DNA from: Topomyia yanbarensis
Lineage: Eukaryota > Arthropoda > Insecta > Diptera > Culicidae
Direction of reading: 5' to 3'
Assembly (NCBI RefSeq): GCF_030247195.1
Contig: NC_080672.1
Coordinates: forward strand, 184,512,310-184,576,309
Length of the DNA: 64,000 nucleotides
Both the position numbers and the translations under genes were made by a program. Of this stretch, positions 11,350-22,981 are shown piece by piece; the stretch's first letter is position 1, and each line of letters opens with the position of its first letter. Below the pieces are notes generated by a model. That model worked only from the letters and a program-made list of their open reading frames with translations, searched no databases and was not told where the DNA came from.

Positions 11350-12307
11350 CTTTTCAAAAGGGCGTAAACGTACCCACGTGTATGAATTTCAATTTTTTTT
11401 TGTTCGATTACCGTATTTTATACAGCAAAACTATCTGAGAACGAGTTACAGGGAATGAATACTTCTGTCCGAAAAAAATACATACTGAAAAAAATACTGT
11501 GTCATTTTTCAACAAAATAAAAAATTCTATTAAAAAATTAAATTGCGAAAAACCAATTTCTTTAAATTTTTATATTTTGTCAACAAAAACCTAAAGAGAA
11601 AAGAAACATTTTGAAGGTGATTGCATGACGGAGAAAAAATCGGTAAAAAAGTTTTTCTAACAATAACTTCAAACATGTTTTTACATTTCCTCTTAATTGA
11701 TATACAAAACTGTAATTTTATTACAGAATATAATTATAAGCATAATTTAAAATCAAAATGTATTTAACAAAAATCTTCCAAAATGTGATAGTTTTCGAGA
11801 TATTTGGAATTTTGCTCCATCAAAAACAATTAATTCGTGTAATTATGTTTTTTTTTTAAGTTATTCGCGTTACCCAATCATAAAATCTCAAAAATCTAAT
11901 GTTTATCGTTTTAAAAACGTAAATGTAACTTTTTCAGTGTATTCGGATCATGGAAAAGCTTTCAATAAAAAAGTTTTCCTAACAACAACTTTTGACATAT
12001 TTTTATAATTTATACTATTTGCAGTCAAAAATACAATTTTCTTTTTGAATATGGTTCTATACGCCATTTTAAATCGAAATGCGCATAACAAAATTTTCTG
12101 AAATGTAGTAGTTCTCGAGATATTTTAACTTTTGTTTTAACAACACAATTATTTTGTTTTATTACGACCTTTTCATAAGTTATTCGCGTTTCTCCATCAA
12201 CAATAATAGGTTTTTAAAAAGGCCCCTAAACTTTCCTGAAACTTTTTCTTTGACATCAAGGCGATATTGTAAATCTTTTGAAAGTTACATGAAAGCAACC
12301 AAAATAT
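11350..12307 (+). repeat. Left arm of the foldback element
   Basis: The best-conserved part of the arm runs to the base before the loop; two sub-repeats lie at about 11630-11880 and 11950-12200. It is AT-rich, with no coding sequence. Confidence 0.65.
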
Positions 12308-12350
12308 GATTCAACTATATAGTTTAATCATCAGACCCTATGGTTAAATA

Positions 12351-13308
12351 ATATTTTGGTTACTTTCATGTAGCTTTCAAATGGTTTACAATATCGCCTT
12401 GATGTCAAAGGAAAAGTTGTAGGAAAGTTTATGGGCCTTTTGAAAAACCTATTATTGTTGATGGAGAAACGCGAATAACTTATGAAAAGGTCGTAATAAA
12501 ACAAAATAATTGTGTTGTTAAAACAAAAGTTAAAATATCTCGAGAAATACTTCATTTCAGAAAATTGTTGTTATGAGCATTTCGATTTAAAAAGGCGTTT
12601 AGAATCATATTCAAAAAGAAAATTGTGTTTTTGACTGCAAATAGTATGAATTATAAAAATATGTCAAAGTTGTTGTTAAGAAAACTTTTTTATTGAAAGC
12701 TTCTCCATGCTCCAAATACACTAAAAAAAATTGCTTTTACGTCTTTAAAACGATAAACATTAGATTTTTGACATTTTATGATGGAGTAACGCGAATAACT
12801 TTTGAAAAGAGCAAAATTACAGGAATTAATTGTTTTTGATGGAGCAAAATTCCAAATATCTCGAAAACTATCGGATTTTGGAAGATTTTTGTTAAATACA
12901 TTTTGATTTTAAATGATTCTTAGAATTATATTCTGTGATAAAATTACAATTTTGTATGTCAATTAGTATGAAATTTTAAAACATGTATGAAGTTAATGTT
13001 AGAAAAACTTTTTTACCGATAAGTTCTCCATCATGCAATCACATTCAAAATGTTTCTATTCTCTTTAGGTTTTCGTAGACAAAATAGACAAATTTAAAAA
13101 AATGGGTTTTTTTCGCAATTTAAATTTTTAACATAAATTTTTGTTTTTTTGAAAAATGACACAACATTTTTTTCAGTGTATATTTTTTTGGATAGAAGTA
13201 TTTATACCCTGTAACTCGTTCTCAGATAGTTTTGCTGTATAAAATACAGTGAACGAACAAAAAAAAATTGAAATTTATATACGTAGAAACGTTTACGCCC
13301 TTTTGAAA
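12351..13308 (-). repeat. Right arm of the foldback element
   Basis: This is the reverse complement of 11350-12307 with moderate divergence and small indels. The spacer 12308-12350 is unique. Confidence 0.65.
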
Positions 13309-13449
13309 AATTGCTCTTGTATCAAAATACTCCAATTGCCAGAGAATATCATGGAGATTCATACACCGAACACACCTGCAAAGTTTCGTTCGAATCTACG
13401 ATGGTCATATTTTGCGGTCGGCCGGTCTCTCATGGAATCCCTCTAATTA

Positions 13450-16244
13450 AAAATGAAACCGTTTCATACAGAGTATTGCTTTACTGGTTTTTAGGATCAA
13501 AACTAAACCGATTTTGAATATCCGGGTATGGAAACACATCTGCGTGATTCAAAGAATTTGATTCCGAAAACATTTTGTGAATTTACTTAATAGTTAATTA
13601 ACTATTTCTCAAAAAATTAATACGCAAGTTCATTTCAAAGACAAAACAATGTGTAAAATTACTTCAAAGTGCAAATTTGTCCAGAGTTGATGTATTTACC
13701 CGTTGGATTGAGCAATGCGTTCGCTCGTGAGATAAACGTTGCATGGTATATGAATACACAGATCACCAAGTAATCTAGTAGTGAGAAAATAGATTTCTAA
13801 TATAATTCATATTCATATTATACTCGTAGCATCACCGAGAGCTGTATTTTTGAATAACAAAATTCTAGTGGAAATTTGTCTTCCTTTGCAAGATTTATGT
13901 TATACTAATTATGGCGTAAAAATTACTAGTTACATTATTGATAATAAAGATGTAAGGAATCAAAATTTCGCCCTATATACAAAAATAATGTCACAGCTTT
14001 CTCCACATCATGTTCGTGGCAGCTGGGACGACTCAGATCTATCCTGCTATTGCCAAATCCATTTCTAAGATGTGTCATAAGATCTTCAACTAATCTGAAA
14101 TATTTGTTAGTATCCAAGCTAATTTAATCTGGCGATGTGTTTGTGCAGGTTAAAGAAAACAAACCTATTTTTGTCTTCTGTTTCCCTATAAATAGTTTTC
14201 CATTTTAGTGTAGAACAGAGCCACTTGCGGAAACAAACTAAATATTACTTTTTTACATTTTAACGACATTCAATTAGCTAGAGATTACTGGGTAGGGAAA
14301 GTTATGAAAATTAGAGCCATGGTACTCAAGTGAGAGCAAGGATGTGAAGTAAACAGATCAGAAAACTAGAAGTGGCAGGGTCATTAGAACAGGCTTAATC
14401 TTTGTCTTCTGTTAATGAGGGTAGAGCTTACGCAGTATAACTACGAAACACCCGAGTTCACTAATATGTGTCATGGTAATGATAGACGTGTCCATCTTTA
14501 CCGTGACAACCGACAAAGATTAAGCCACGCAAGATCACCACTGAAAACCTGTAGACGATTAGCATCAATCTTAATGATGATTGCTGCTGTTCATCTCTGA
14601 TTGCCTTTCGAATGCCGGGATAGATTTTTATTAGACTATTGTCACTGTGCTTACAGTCGTAGCGGGTTTACTGCATTGTGTAAGGCAATGGCTGTGTCTA
14701 CAGCGGCTACCCACCGCTGCAGATGGATTCGCATCAGTTTCTTTTTTTCCTTTTTTATTTCGACTATGTTAGTCACATTTTCTTTTTTACATTTTAACGA
14801 TATTCAATTAGCTAGAGATTAAGGGCTATTCCTTCGAAACGTTGCACTAAGGAGAGTCACATAACCAAAAACCGAAAACTACATCAACTCCAATTTAATT
14901 CAATTCTATACTGAGCGTATGTATATATTATAATTACGGAAAGTATTGGGTATTTCAAACTGGATGATATGGTTGTTTGAAGACAAAAATGTTGAAAAGA
15001 GACATCCACGTGCACTTTTTTAAACTTTTCGTATCTCTACTGAAATTTGAATAGAACATATGCTCAAATAAGTCATTTGAATATTGAGAACACCTGTTTT
15101 GGGTTGATATTATTGAAAATGCAGATTCATTGTATTGGAATGTGCATTTATGAAAAATAACGGATCAAATTCCAAAAATATCCACAAATTAGATCCGGCA
15201 AAAATTACGCCAAAGGCCCATAGATTATCGAACTACACTTGCATGATCAATGTGACTAAAAGCATATTTATTTGCGAAAAATACGACTTGTAGTTTCAAG
15301 AATGTTCGTGTCTCAAAAGCACTATACGTAATAGTTGAAATACTAGTATCTGATTTATAGTGAAAAGCAACAGTTTTTCATTATTATATCGATAGTGGAA
15401 TTAAACGGAAGACATCTGTCTCAAGAAGTCCAGTGATACTTTCAATGACCACTGGCTTTTCGATGAATTTAAATACTTATTCTGGTAGTTTGAACCATTC
15501 CTTTGTCATGGTATTGTGTTGTGAAGGACTCATAAAACCTTCATCTCCAGAACGAGAATTCCGAAAGAAACAATTCTCAAGTGATAAGGATGGGTGGAAG
15601 AGACTGCATTGTAATCAACTGAATGCATGGCTTTTGTGCCTTCGACAATAATATAATTGCCAACATAACCTAGACACTTGACACTATTTTCTATATACTT
15701 CAATGCAAATGAATACTAGTAATCTAAGTTTACTAGTTCCAATTCCCCGTATAAATATTGGACTTGAAAAAAATCATTTTTCAAATATCTGTGACCAAAA
15801 AGACATCTTTTAATTCCAAGACAAATTCCTGATGTCTAGATTTCCTGATGACTAATCAAGGTCCACCTATAAAGTAGAAACACCAGATAATCTTTAAACG
15901 CTGTCAAGAAAAGAAGAACGAAAACGTGCTCTTTGCAATGGGATTTTCGCAAACACTTCAGAATATTCTGAAACAATGGTTTTGGAATTCATTTACTCCA
16001 TTTTTAACAAATTTTATTCTATATACCCATTTTTTTCAGATCATTCATTTCATGGATTACATTTGTTTTGTTTATTTTTTTTTCATTTTAAATAACTGAC
16101 TAATTTTAAAAATAAGCTCATTTCATTATAATATTTTTCATTTGACATTCTTTTGATTCATTTTGTTTATTTGACCTCATTGTATTCATTTCATTCTTTG
16201 TATGCATTCCGATCAGTTTATTATCTTATTCATCTTATTCGTAT
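13450..16244. other. No recognisable gene; contains a segment repeated in inverse orientation at 34.5 kb
   Basis: Nothing here looks coding. About 14250-14530 (with ATTCAATTAGCTAGAGATTA, ATGAGGGTAGAGCTTACG and GTCCATCTTTACCGTGACAA) recurs in reverse complement at about 34470-34780. Its first 35 bases recur directly at about 14785-14820. The stretch 16040-16250 is degenerate TTCATTTTATT-type low-complexity DNA. Confidence 0.5.
14250..14530 (+). repeat. Dispersed repeat of unknown type, copy 1
   Basis: It shares a short frame (MRVELTQYNYETPEFTNM...) with the minus strand of 34371-34580 and flanking noncoding sequence with 34580-34790. The family is unknown to me; it could be part of a retrotransposon leader. 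Confidence 0.55.
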
Positions 16245-16247
16245 CAT

Positions 16248-19245
16248 TCATTTATTTATTTGTTTATTTATTTCCTTATCTTCGGTATACAACGTACAGA
16301 CGCATTTTAAAACTATATATTTCTTATATCTATGCTTGGAAACGTTAAAATCATACACTGAAGAAGCTTCGTTAAATCTGCGGCAACTTCTTTCCAGTGG
16401 ATTATTTTGTCCATATGAAGTACGGTGTCTAGGGATCCACAACAGAGTGGGGTTACGGAGAACACGAGGAGGCGCATACAAATTAGCGCCCGAGAGAAGA
16501 TCGGGACTGTCGATATTACCTGACAGCAAGTCGAAAACAAAAACTCTTTGCAGGAAGATACGGCGAGTCGCCAGAGTCTGCAGACCGAGTAGCATACATC
16601 TAACGGCATAAGGAGGCAACACAACTGGATCATTCCATGGAAGTTTCCTGAGGGCGAGGTATACGCTCTAGTCGGTCAATTTGAACGGCATGGTATGGTG
16701 CCCACACTTGCACAGCATACTCCAGAACACTTCTGATCAGGGCACAGTAGAGTGCTTTTAGTGCGTAGAAATCATCGAAGTCCGCTTTAAGAAGCCCAGC
16801 ATTCCGAAAGCCTTAGCAGTTGTCGCGGTGATATGGTCGGAAAAGCTCAACTTCCTATCGAAGAGCACTCCCAAGTCACGGATCGAGTCGAAGCTTTCAA
16901 TTGTTCTTCCTTTTAGGCTGTATTCATAACGTCCTGGAGTAAGCAAGCGTCCGAAACTGATTACTTTGCATTTATTAACGTTGACTTCCATTTCGTTAAG
17001 CGTGCACCATTCTTGAATAGTACAGATATCTTCTTGAAGCACTACGGCGTCAAATGCAGAAGCGATAGTTCGGAAGATTTTGAGATTGTCCGCGTACAGC
17101 AGTTTCCCAGACTTGATCCGACTACAGATATCGTTAATAAACAGAATAAAAATAAGTGGGCCCAGATGACTGCCTTGCGGGACACCTGTGGGTGTTCTGA
17201 ATGTGCTTGAACGCGTGTTTTTATACTCACGAATGCCGAGCGATCGGAAAGATACGACTGCAACCAGTTAGTCAGCCAGGTGGGAAATCCCAAACGCTTT
17301 AATTTCAAGATTGCGATGTTGTGCGGTACTTTGTCGCAAGCTTTTGAGAAATCGACGTAAATTGCGTCCACCTGATGACGCTTCTCGACGGCGGGAAACA
17401 ACTTAGAAGTGTAAGCTATCAGGATAGAAGTTGTTGATCGTTTTGTGACAAACCCGTGTTGATACTCCGAGATAATGTGGGATGTAGCTGCATGCGTGAC
17501 GTTGTAGACCAGCTTTTCGAGAGCTTTGGAGAGATAGTTTAATAGTAACCTCTGTAATTTTCGACGTTGTGAATATTTCCAGCCTTGTGAATGGGAACGA
17601 TAGCAGCTTCTTTCCAGGCGATAGGAAAATGCCTTTAGCGAGAGAGCGATTGAAAATGATACACACTGGAAGAGACAGCACGTGGGCGCAGCTATTTATA
17701 AATTGGGGCGAGAGATGATCGGGACCAGGCCCTTTCGACGAATCAGTCAGAGCCTTCAAGACGTCAGCTCGACTTACAGTGGGACGGGGGTGATTTATGT
17801 TGTACGATGGTAATGTTTCCAAATACTCTTCCTAAGGGACGGTATAGTCGCTTCTAAACACTCCGCGAAAGAAATCAGAAAACAAATTTGCGGTATCAGC
17901 TGGAGATTGCGCGCTTGCGTTTCCAAGGAAAATGTCAGTGGGAGTACTACCAGATCGTTTTCTGCTGCTAACGAATTTCCAAAATGCTGCGGGGTGATCG
18001 CGAAGGCTACTTTGCACATGATTCAAATACTCACGAAAAGCGGAATTTCGGGCCGTTTCGTATTGCAGTTCTATCCGTCGAAGAGTAACTTTGTTTTCGT
18101 CTGACTTATGGCGGAAATAACGCTTGCGTTGTTTTCGCAGTGCATTACGCAAACGGAACGGAATCTCAGCGTTCCACCATAGAAATTTGAAATCCACCCT
18201 CCTGTTTACTCGTTTCAGCGGAACCTTTAAGCGGAGTATGTCATATACTTTGCCATAAAACAGCGCGACTGCTTCGTCAAGCTCATTACAACACATTAAG
18301 TCGGTCCAGTCGACAGTGGCAATCAGTGCGGAGATTTCGTCAAAGTTGCAACGGTTAAAGTCAAAATCAAGCTCGTCAATCGAATGAAATGAATCATCTC
18401 CAGTGTTGGTACGTATATCTAGCCGCAGGGCAAACGGTTTGTGGTGAGGATCGACTTTGAGAATAGCAGTCGGAGGTTCAAGCAGCTCTACGATATCCGT
18501 TTTGTTTACGAATGCAAGATCGAGGATCCTCCCGTTCACATTCGTCAATCTGGTACAGACCGCCTGCAACCATAGACTCCGTTACAGCTATTTCTTGTTC
18601 CGAAGAGGCATTAATAGGTAGGTAACATTTTAGATCATTATCGAGCGACCACTGAAGGCGTGGAAGATTGTAGTCTCCAAAGACGAGAACAGTGTGGGTG
18701 CTGCCAGCATTGTCTAGAATTGTTTGAACGGCATTACCGTGCGCGTGATACAAATCCGGATCACTATTTGGCCTGAGATAAACACAGCTAATATATACAG
18801 ATTGATTCGAGAGGGCGATATGTACGGCGATTTGCTCCAGGCGTTCAGTTCCAGATAAGCTTAGCTGCGAGCCTACGAGGTTGTTCTTTGCCGCTATTAG
18901 GACGCCACCGCCTCGACGCAGATGACTGGTTGTTGAGTTGCGGTCTCAGCGATATATTACGTAGTTTGACGAGAGCTCAGCGTTTAATATGTCTTCGCGC
19001 AGCCAGGTTTCCGTAAGGAAAATGACGTCGTAGTCACTAAAAGAAAGCGCTAGATGGAATTCTTGTGTTTTCGTTCTCATTCCTCGCACGTTCTGGTAGT
19101 AACCGGAAAGAAACTGCTCGGAATGTGCGGTAACTTCGGGAACAGGCAATACAGGATGTGAAACAGGCGATGTAACTAGTTGGGAGGAGGGCGAAGAGCA
19201 GTGGAAGTAGTCATTGTTGCTGAGTCGAGCGCATTCGGTTTCCAA
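16248..19245 (-). pseudogene. ORF2 (endonuclease-RT) of the 16-20 kb element, with stops, frameshifts and YADN active site
   Basis: From 19245: YYQNVRGMRTKTQEF and FLTETWLRED (endonuclease start), an in-frame TGA at 18946-18948, GGGVLIA, then VFGDYNLPRLQW (GDxN motif). A frameshift falls near 18560. ILDLAFVN and DPHHKPF follow, then the linker FLWWNAEIPFRLRNALRK. An in-frame TAG lies at 17832-17834. RT follows: SSKGPGPDHLSP, AIYVDFSKACDKVPH, and a LYADNLKIF motif where YADD is expected, so the second catalytic Asp is Asn. LGVLFDRKLSF and a C-terminal LLSGANLYAPPRVLRNP lead into the tail. It would have encoded target nicking and reverse transcription and cannot do so now. Confidence 0.8.
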
Positions 19246-20000
19246 AAAACCTTTCTGTGATCCGACATCTCTTCAAACTCCCGATAAGCAATGCCAACTG
19301 GCCATGTATACGCCGTCATAGCCTTTTCTTTGAGATCCGTGGGCATGCCAACTTTATAGGAGACAAAATTCAGCGTTCTAGGATCTCTGCCACGAGGGAC
19401 CAACTTGACGACAGTGATGTTCGAATTTCCGAGTTTATCCGCAGCTAGCTTGGTGACGCTTTCATCAGGGACATCGGGCGAAATTCCTGACAGGTACAAC
19501 CAAAACTTTTTATCTTCACGATTCACAGCGATGGATGATGTCAATGAACCGGCGGCATCAGTACCACGTAGCAGCTTAGAAGGATTGGAGCCTGTATCGT
19601 CGTTGTCTCTCTTTCTTTTAGCAGAATTAAAGGAAAATTGTCGCGGTCCAGGAATCGGCGTTTTTGGTACAGCGTCTATGAACGTTTTGAAGTTGGTCCG
19701 AATTTCTACCTTTAATTCCTCCAATATGTCGTTGCGAATTGATTTTTTAAGCTCCTCGATCACCATTTGGTTTGCGGACTCAACAGACACTAATGCGTTA
19801 CGAAAACGTGCTTTGTCCATGATATTTTTGCAGGTGTTACACATCCAAAATAAGTTAGACTTGTTAATAACAGCGGCAAATAATTCGTCGTTTAGTCCGC
19901 AACATTTTGCGCAAAATGACGAAGAGCAAAAACCGCCACATTTTACAGCATTACGACCATCGGAAAATTTATCAGCACAACTCCCACAAAATCTAGGCAT
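19176..20000 (-). CDS. ORF1 protein of the 16-20 kb element: PHD-like zinc finger plus C-terminal RNA-binding-like domain
   Basis: The start at 20000 (MPRFCGSCADKF) is chosen because the zinc finger begins there; an in-frame upstream extension to 20156 lacks family features. Residues 1-60 hold CGSC...CGGFCSSSFCAKCCG...WMCNTC, a Cys/His pattern like a PHD finger. A basic, coiled-coil-like middle follows (EELKKSIRNDILEELK). Residues 195-265 (KKFWLYLSGISPDV ... LNFVSYKVGM) match the frame at 63422-63760. It is 274 residues and uninterrupted. Such ORF1 proteins coat element RNA and act as chaperones. It overlaps ORF2 by about 70 bases. Confidence 0.8.
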   Translation of the reverse strand: MPRFCGSCADKFSDGRNAVKCGGFCSSSFCAKCCGLNDELFAAVINKSNLFWMCNTCKNIMDKARFRNALVSVESANQMVIEELKKSIRNDILEELKVEIRTNFKTFIDAVPKTPIPGPRQFSFNSAKRKRDNDDTGSNPSKLLRGTDAAGSLTSSIAVNREDKKFWLYLSGISPDVPDESVTKLAADKLGNSNITVVKLVPRGRDPRTLNFVSYKVGMPTDLKEKAMTAYTWPVGIAYREFEEMSDHRKVFWKPNALDSATMTTSTALRPPPN

Positions 20001-21176
20001 TTTACGATATGCGGTAGTGTAAGGGTTACTAGTTGCAATACTCAGTAACAGATGGCGCCACTTACATTCTACAAGATGATGACAGGTATGTTTTTGGGTA
20101 CGAAATTCACTTAGGAACAGGATCGAAGGAGCGCAAGAAAGTACTAACCAAAACAACTACGAATTACTTCTCACCTTTCTCGTTCTGGCACCTGGAGTTC
20201 AGGAAGGCGGACGACAACTGATGGATGTATATGTTCTTTCGGTTGGCAGAAATAAAACACAGCAGCGGCGATGATGTTTATTTCTGCTGGATGATGAATT
20301 AGCAAATTAGGAAACTTTAACCTATTTTATTGATTTTTTCGTGTTATGCAATTTTATATTATTATTCGGGTTCACACATTTTATTCATTTTAATAATCTG
20401 GCTAATTTTGTTCAGTCATTCATTTTAGTCACTTCATCTAGAACATTAATTATACACAATTTAACTATAGCGCGGTTGAGCTATTTGTTTTACTAGAAAA
20501 ATTCAAGCAAACATTACTGAATCAATCAAAAGTTCACATAGGAAAGGGATGCTAAAGTTTTCGTTTTAAATAATTTTCCCAACAGTGCAATTTTTAAATT
20601 CCCAATAAAAGCTTGAAAGTTCTCTAAGAACTTAATGTAAACATTTAAGAGTACTTTAAGGTATTAACTTTTGGTTGCTTGAATAGTTTTCGTTCCGTTG
20701 TGGCGGCACATGGACCGACTGTACACACAAGGCATGAAAATCGGTCAAAGGTGAACCTGCTTGATAACAATGTACAGAAACAGGATTGCAACATTTCACT
20801 TATGGACTTTTGGAAAACATTCTGGAATGAATTCAAAGGTAAAGTGTGCGTCAATGGAATTAGTCATCTCAGATATGGTTTTTTCTGATATTTTTTTCTA
20901 TTGCGTATTTCGTATACCGTAGCCTGACGAACGTACATCCTGTGCATACTATACATTTTCGAACTCTAGTGGAAACATCAGCTTTGGTTTATCGCTTGTG
21001 CTTGAGAAGTTGTAGATTTGTTTGTTTGGTACATGATAGTAATTCTGCTCGGTTCCGTGTACATCTTCGAAATCTTTGCATTTTTCTCCATCTTGTTGCG
21101 CAGTAGGTAGCCACATGAGATAAATTCATTTGATAGTCGTAAGGATTTATGAAATGTATAGCAATCATCAGTTCAT
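20001..21176. other. No recognisable gene
   Basis: The region is AT-rich, with TTCATTTTA-type low complexity around 20320-20460. Short open frames near 20680-20890 overlap each other on both strands and show no motif. Confidence 0.4.
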
Positions 21177-21330
21177 TTTTTGCCTTTTTCATATAAGGAA
21201 GACTGTGCAATCACTCTGAAATTCGACTTTTTAAGCTACACCCGGAGTGTCGAGTGTCATATACCACTAGATTCAGTTCGTCGATATCTGAAAATGTCTG
21301 TATGTTTTATAGTATGGTTAAATAGCTTCA
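21177..21330 (-). mobile_element. 3' end of the (ACAT)n-containing repeat family, inverted
   Basis: It begins GCCTTTTTCATATAAGG, and the CAATCACT, GACTTTTTAA and CGGAGTGTCGAGTGTCATATACC segments match the reverse complement of 56520-56650. The copy has lost its (ACAT)n tract. Confidence 0.6.
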
Positions 21331-21399
21331 AAAGTGCATTGGCTCTAGGTGGAATTCACTTTTGTGCGTAACCGCTACTAATAGTCCTTACTTCTCTTC

Positions 21400-21968
21400 C
21401 TTCCTTTTGTTCCACGAGACTGCATCGAAGTGTTATATCGTGGGGAGGCTGTTCAGTCTTAAGACAAAATGATACATTAGAGCGGTTTAGCTCCGAACAC
21501 ATATCCGGCTAATCGCAGTGGTGAACTTCCGTTAGCCATTTGGTTCCCGTTTCTGTGAACCATTTAGTTCCTGTTTTCTCGAGCCATCTCAATTCCTCGT
21601 CGGAAGTTCTCCCGATACCGATGCCTTTTACGTGAGTCATTTAGCTCCCAGTTTTGTCGCAATCTTCTCGCATAGTCCATAAATCCCACTCAAAGGGCCA
21701 ACCAGTACTTGGCGAGGACGGTTCGGCGATACCGGATGGAGCGTAGCTTCTGGTTCGCTGCTTCCGGTTCGTTGAAAACTCGACGACCCACCGCTGGTGC
21801 TTCACTCGACCTACTCGATCTTGTCCCTGACGGTGAAACTAGTCTGCTCACATGCTTCGGTCCGGTGATTCCAGCTGGTTCGTGGTGCCCAGTACACTGG
21901 CGCCTCAAGCAAAGCTGTGGTTGCTCTCATAGCCTTCCCCTTAACATAATCATCGTAACTTTAAAAAT
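21400..21968 (-). other. 3'UTR remnant of an R1-clade element
   Basis: In reverse complement this stretch carries GATCGAGTAG..., AACCGGAAG..., TACGCTCCA.CCGG and ATCGCCG, in the same order as the 3'UTR of the R1-clade element at 54260-54420. That places it as the 3' end of the remnant at 21.97-24.7 kb and makes the two elements relatives. Confidence 0.55.
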
Positions 21969-22960
21969 TCAAATCGATGATATATTTTCCGACCGCGCTG
22001 TCTTTCGGCTGCTAGTCATCACCAACTCTGTTTTATGATGGGCAATCGTCTCCGTGTCGAGTGTCTCCTCTTCTAGTGATTGTCCGATTACTTGGAACAC
22101 CACATCATCCGTGAAGCCGAAAATCGTTATATCTCTGGGAAGGTTCAGCTTCAATACTCCATCGTACACTGCGTTCCACAGCGTCGAGTCGAGGAACGTT
22201 AGTTGTAGTTGTGATTGTCTGTCTCGTAGATCAGTGTTCGGTACTGAAAGTAGCTCTATAATATCCTGCAGAGTTACTCATGCTGTACAGCGAATGGGCG
22301 ATTGCTTCCCAGCTAGTACTATTGAAGCATTCTTCACGTCTAAGGGAACCACCTCGCAAAAACGATATCCTTATCACTGCTGTCTCCAAAGCTCCCACAA
22401 CCGCTTGGATGGATTTCACTGTAGACCTGCCTATAAGGAAGCTGAATTACATGAGGTGCCGTTCTCACGGTCCGCGTACTTCGTTAGCTTGTTCAGGATT
22501 ACTCCTTCTCTCTAACATTACCAAGGGATATATTGACTACGCTGAAAGATCTCCATGTTGTCCCGGCATCGGAAGCAACATCAGCTTTTGTCGCTTCCAA
22601 TTATCGGATCGTTTTGAACATATCCGGGCTCTCATGTATCACTTCAATTTTATGGCTTTCGCCATCTCGATAAGCTGTTTGTTGGTAAATCGATCTTCAT
22701 CTTTGTGATCATCCTCCTCACTGTACGGCGAAAATAGATTCATGTTGTAGTGAAAACCTTTCGACGGTGACCTCCATCTTTTCCGGCACCTTTCAGGTGG
22801 TGCCGCTGAGCCTTTTATCTTTGTTATGCCAACTTTGTAGGTCTCTCCTAAGGAAATTCGCGTTGGCTTTGTGGCAAGGTTTTCTTGTACAGCTTGACTG
22901 CTTTGTTGAGAGCGGTTCTCGCAGCTCGCTTCCCTTGAGATTTCTGACTTCTGTTTTAAT
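21969..22960 (-). pseudogene. Reverse transcriptase remnant of an R1-clade element
   Basis: Pieces in several frames align in order with ORF2 of the element at 51.1-54.1 kb: LLPMPG (compare LLPKPGKP), NSTSWEAIAHSLYSM (compare NSASWEAIAAALHRM), MYDGVLKLNLPRDITIFGF followed by TDDVVF where FADDV is expected, and IAHHKTELVM. Many frameshifts are present. The Ala of FADD is Thr and the Asp pair is kept. It is a dead copy oriented with the remnant at 24030-24690. Confidence 0.7.
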
Positions 22961-22981
22961 TTTAAATATATTTGACACGGC

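Larger units (their letters stand above)
11200..13450. mobile_element. Foldback-type element: long inverted arms of tandem sub-repeats
   Basis: The segment left of about 12329 is mirrored on the right. For example, AAGGCGATATTGTAAA near 12257 returns as TTTACAATATCGCCTT near 12384, and GGGCGTAAACG near 11358 returns as CGTTTACGCCC near 13290. Arms are roughly 1 kb, diverging outward, around a 43-bp spacer. Within each arm a unit of about 320 bp recurs (AGTTTTTCTAACAATAACTT..., then GAGATATT..., then AAGTTATTCGCGTT). Foldback elements of the FB/Galileo type have such arms. There is no transposase gene. Confidence 0.7.
16245..20000 (-). mobile_element. Two-ORF non-LTR retrotransposon (CR1/Jockey-type), degenerate
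   Basis: ORF1 (20000-19176) overlaps the start of ORF2 (19245), and ORF2 ends in a TAAA-type tail near 16245. The order is PHD-like ORF1, APE endonuclease, RT, tail. It matches in type the elements beginning at 63.1 kb and 40.3 kb (shared YYQNVRG start of the endonuclease). ORF2 has two nonsense codons and at least three frame changes, so the copy is dead. The region up to about 20220 may be its 5'UTR. Confidence 0.8.
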
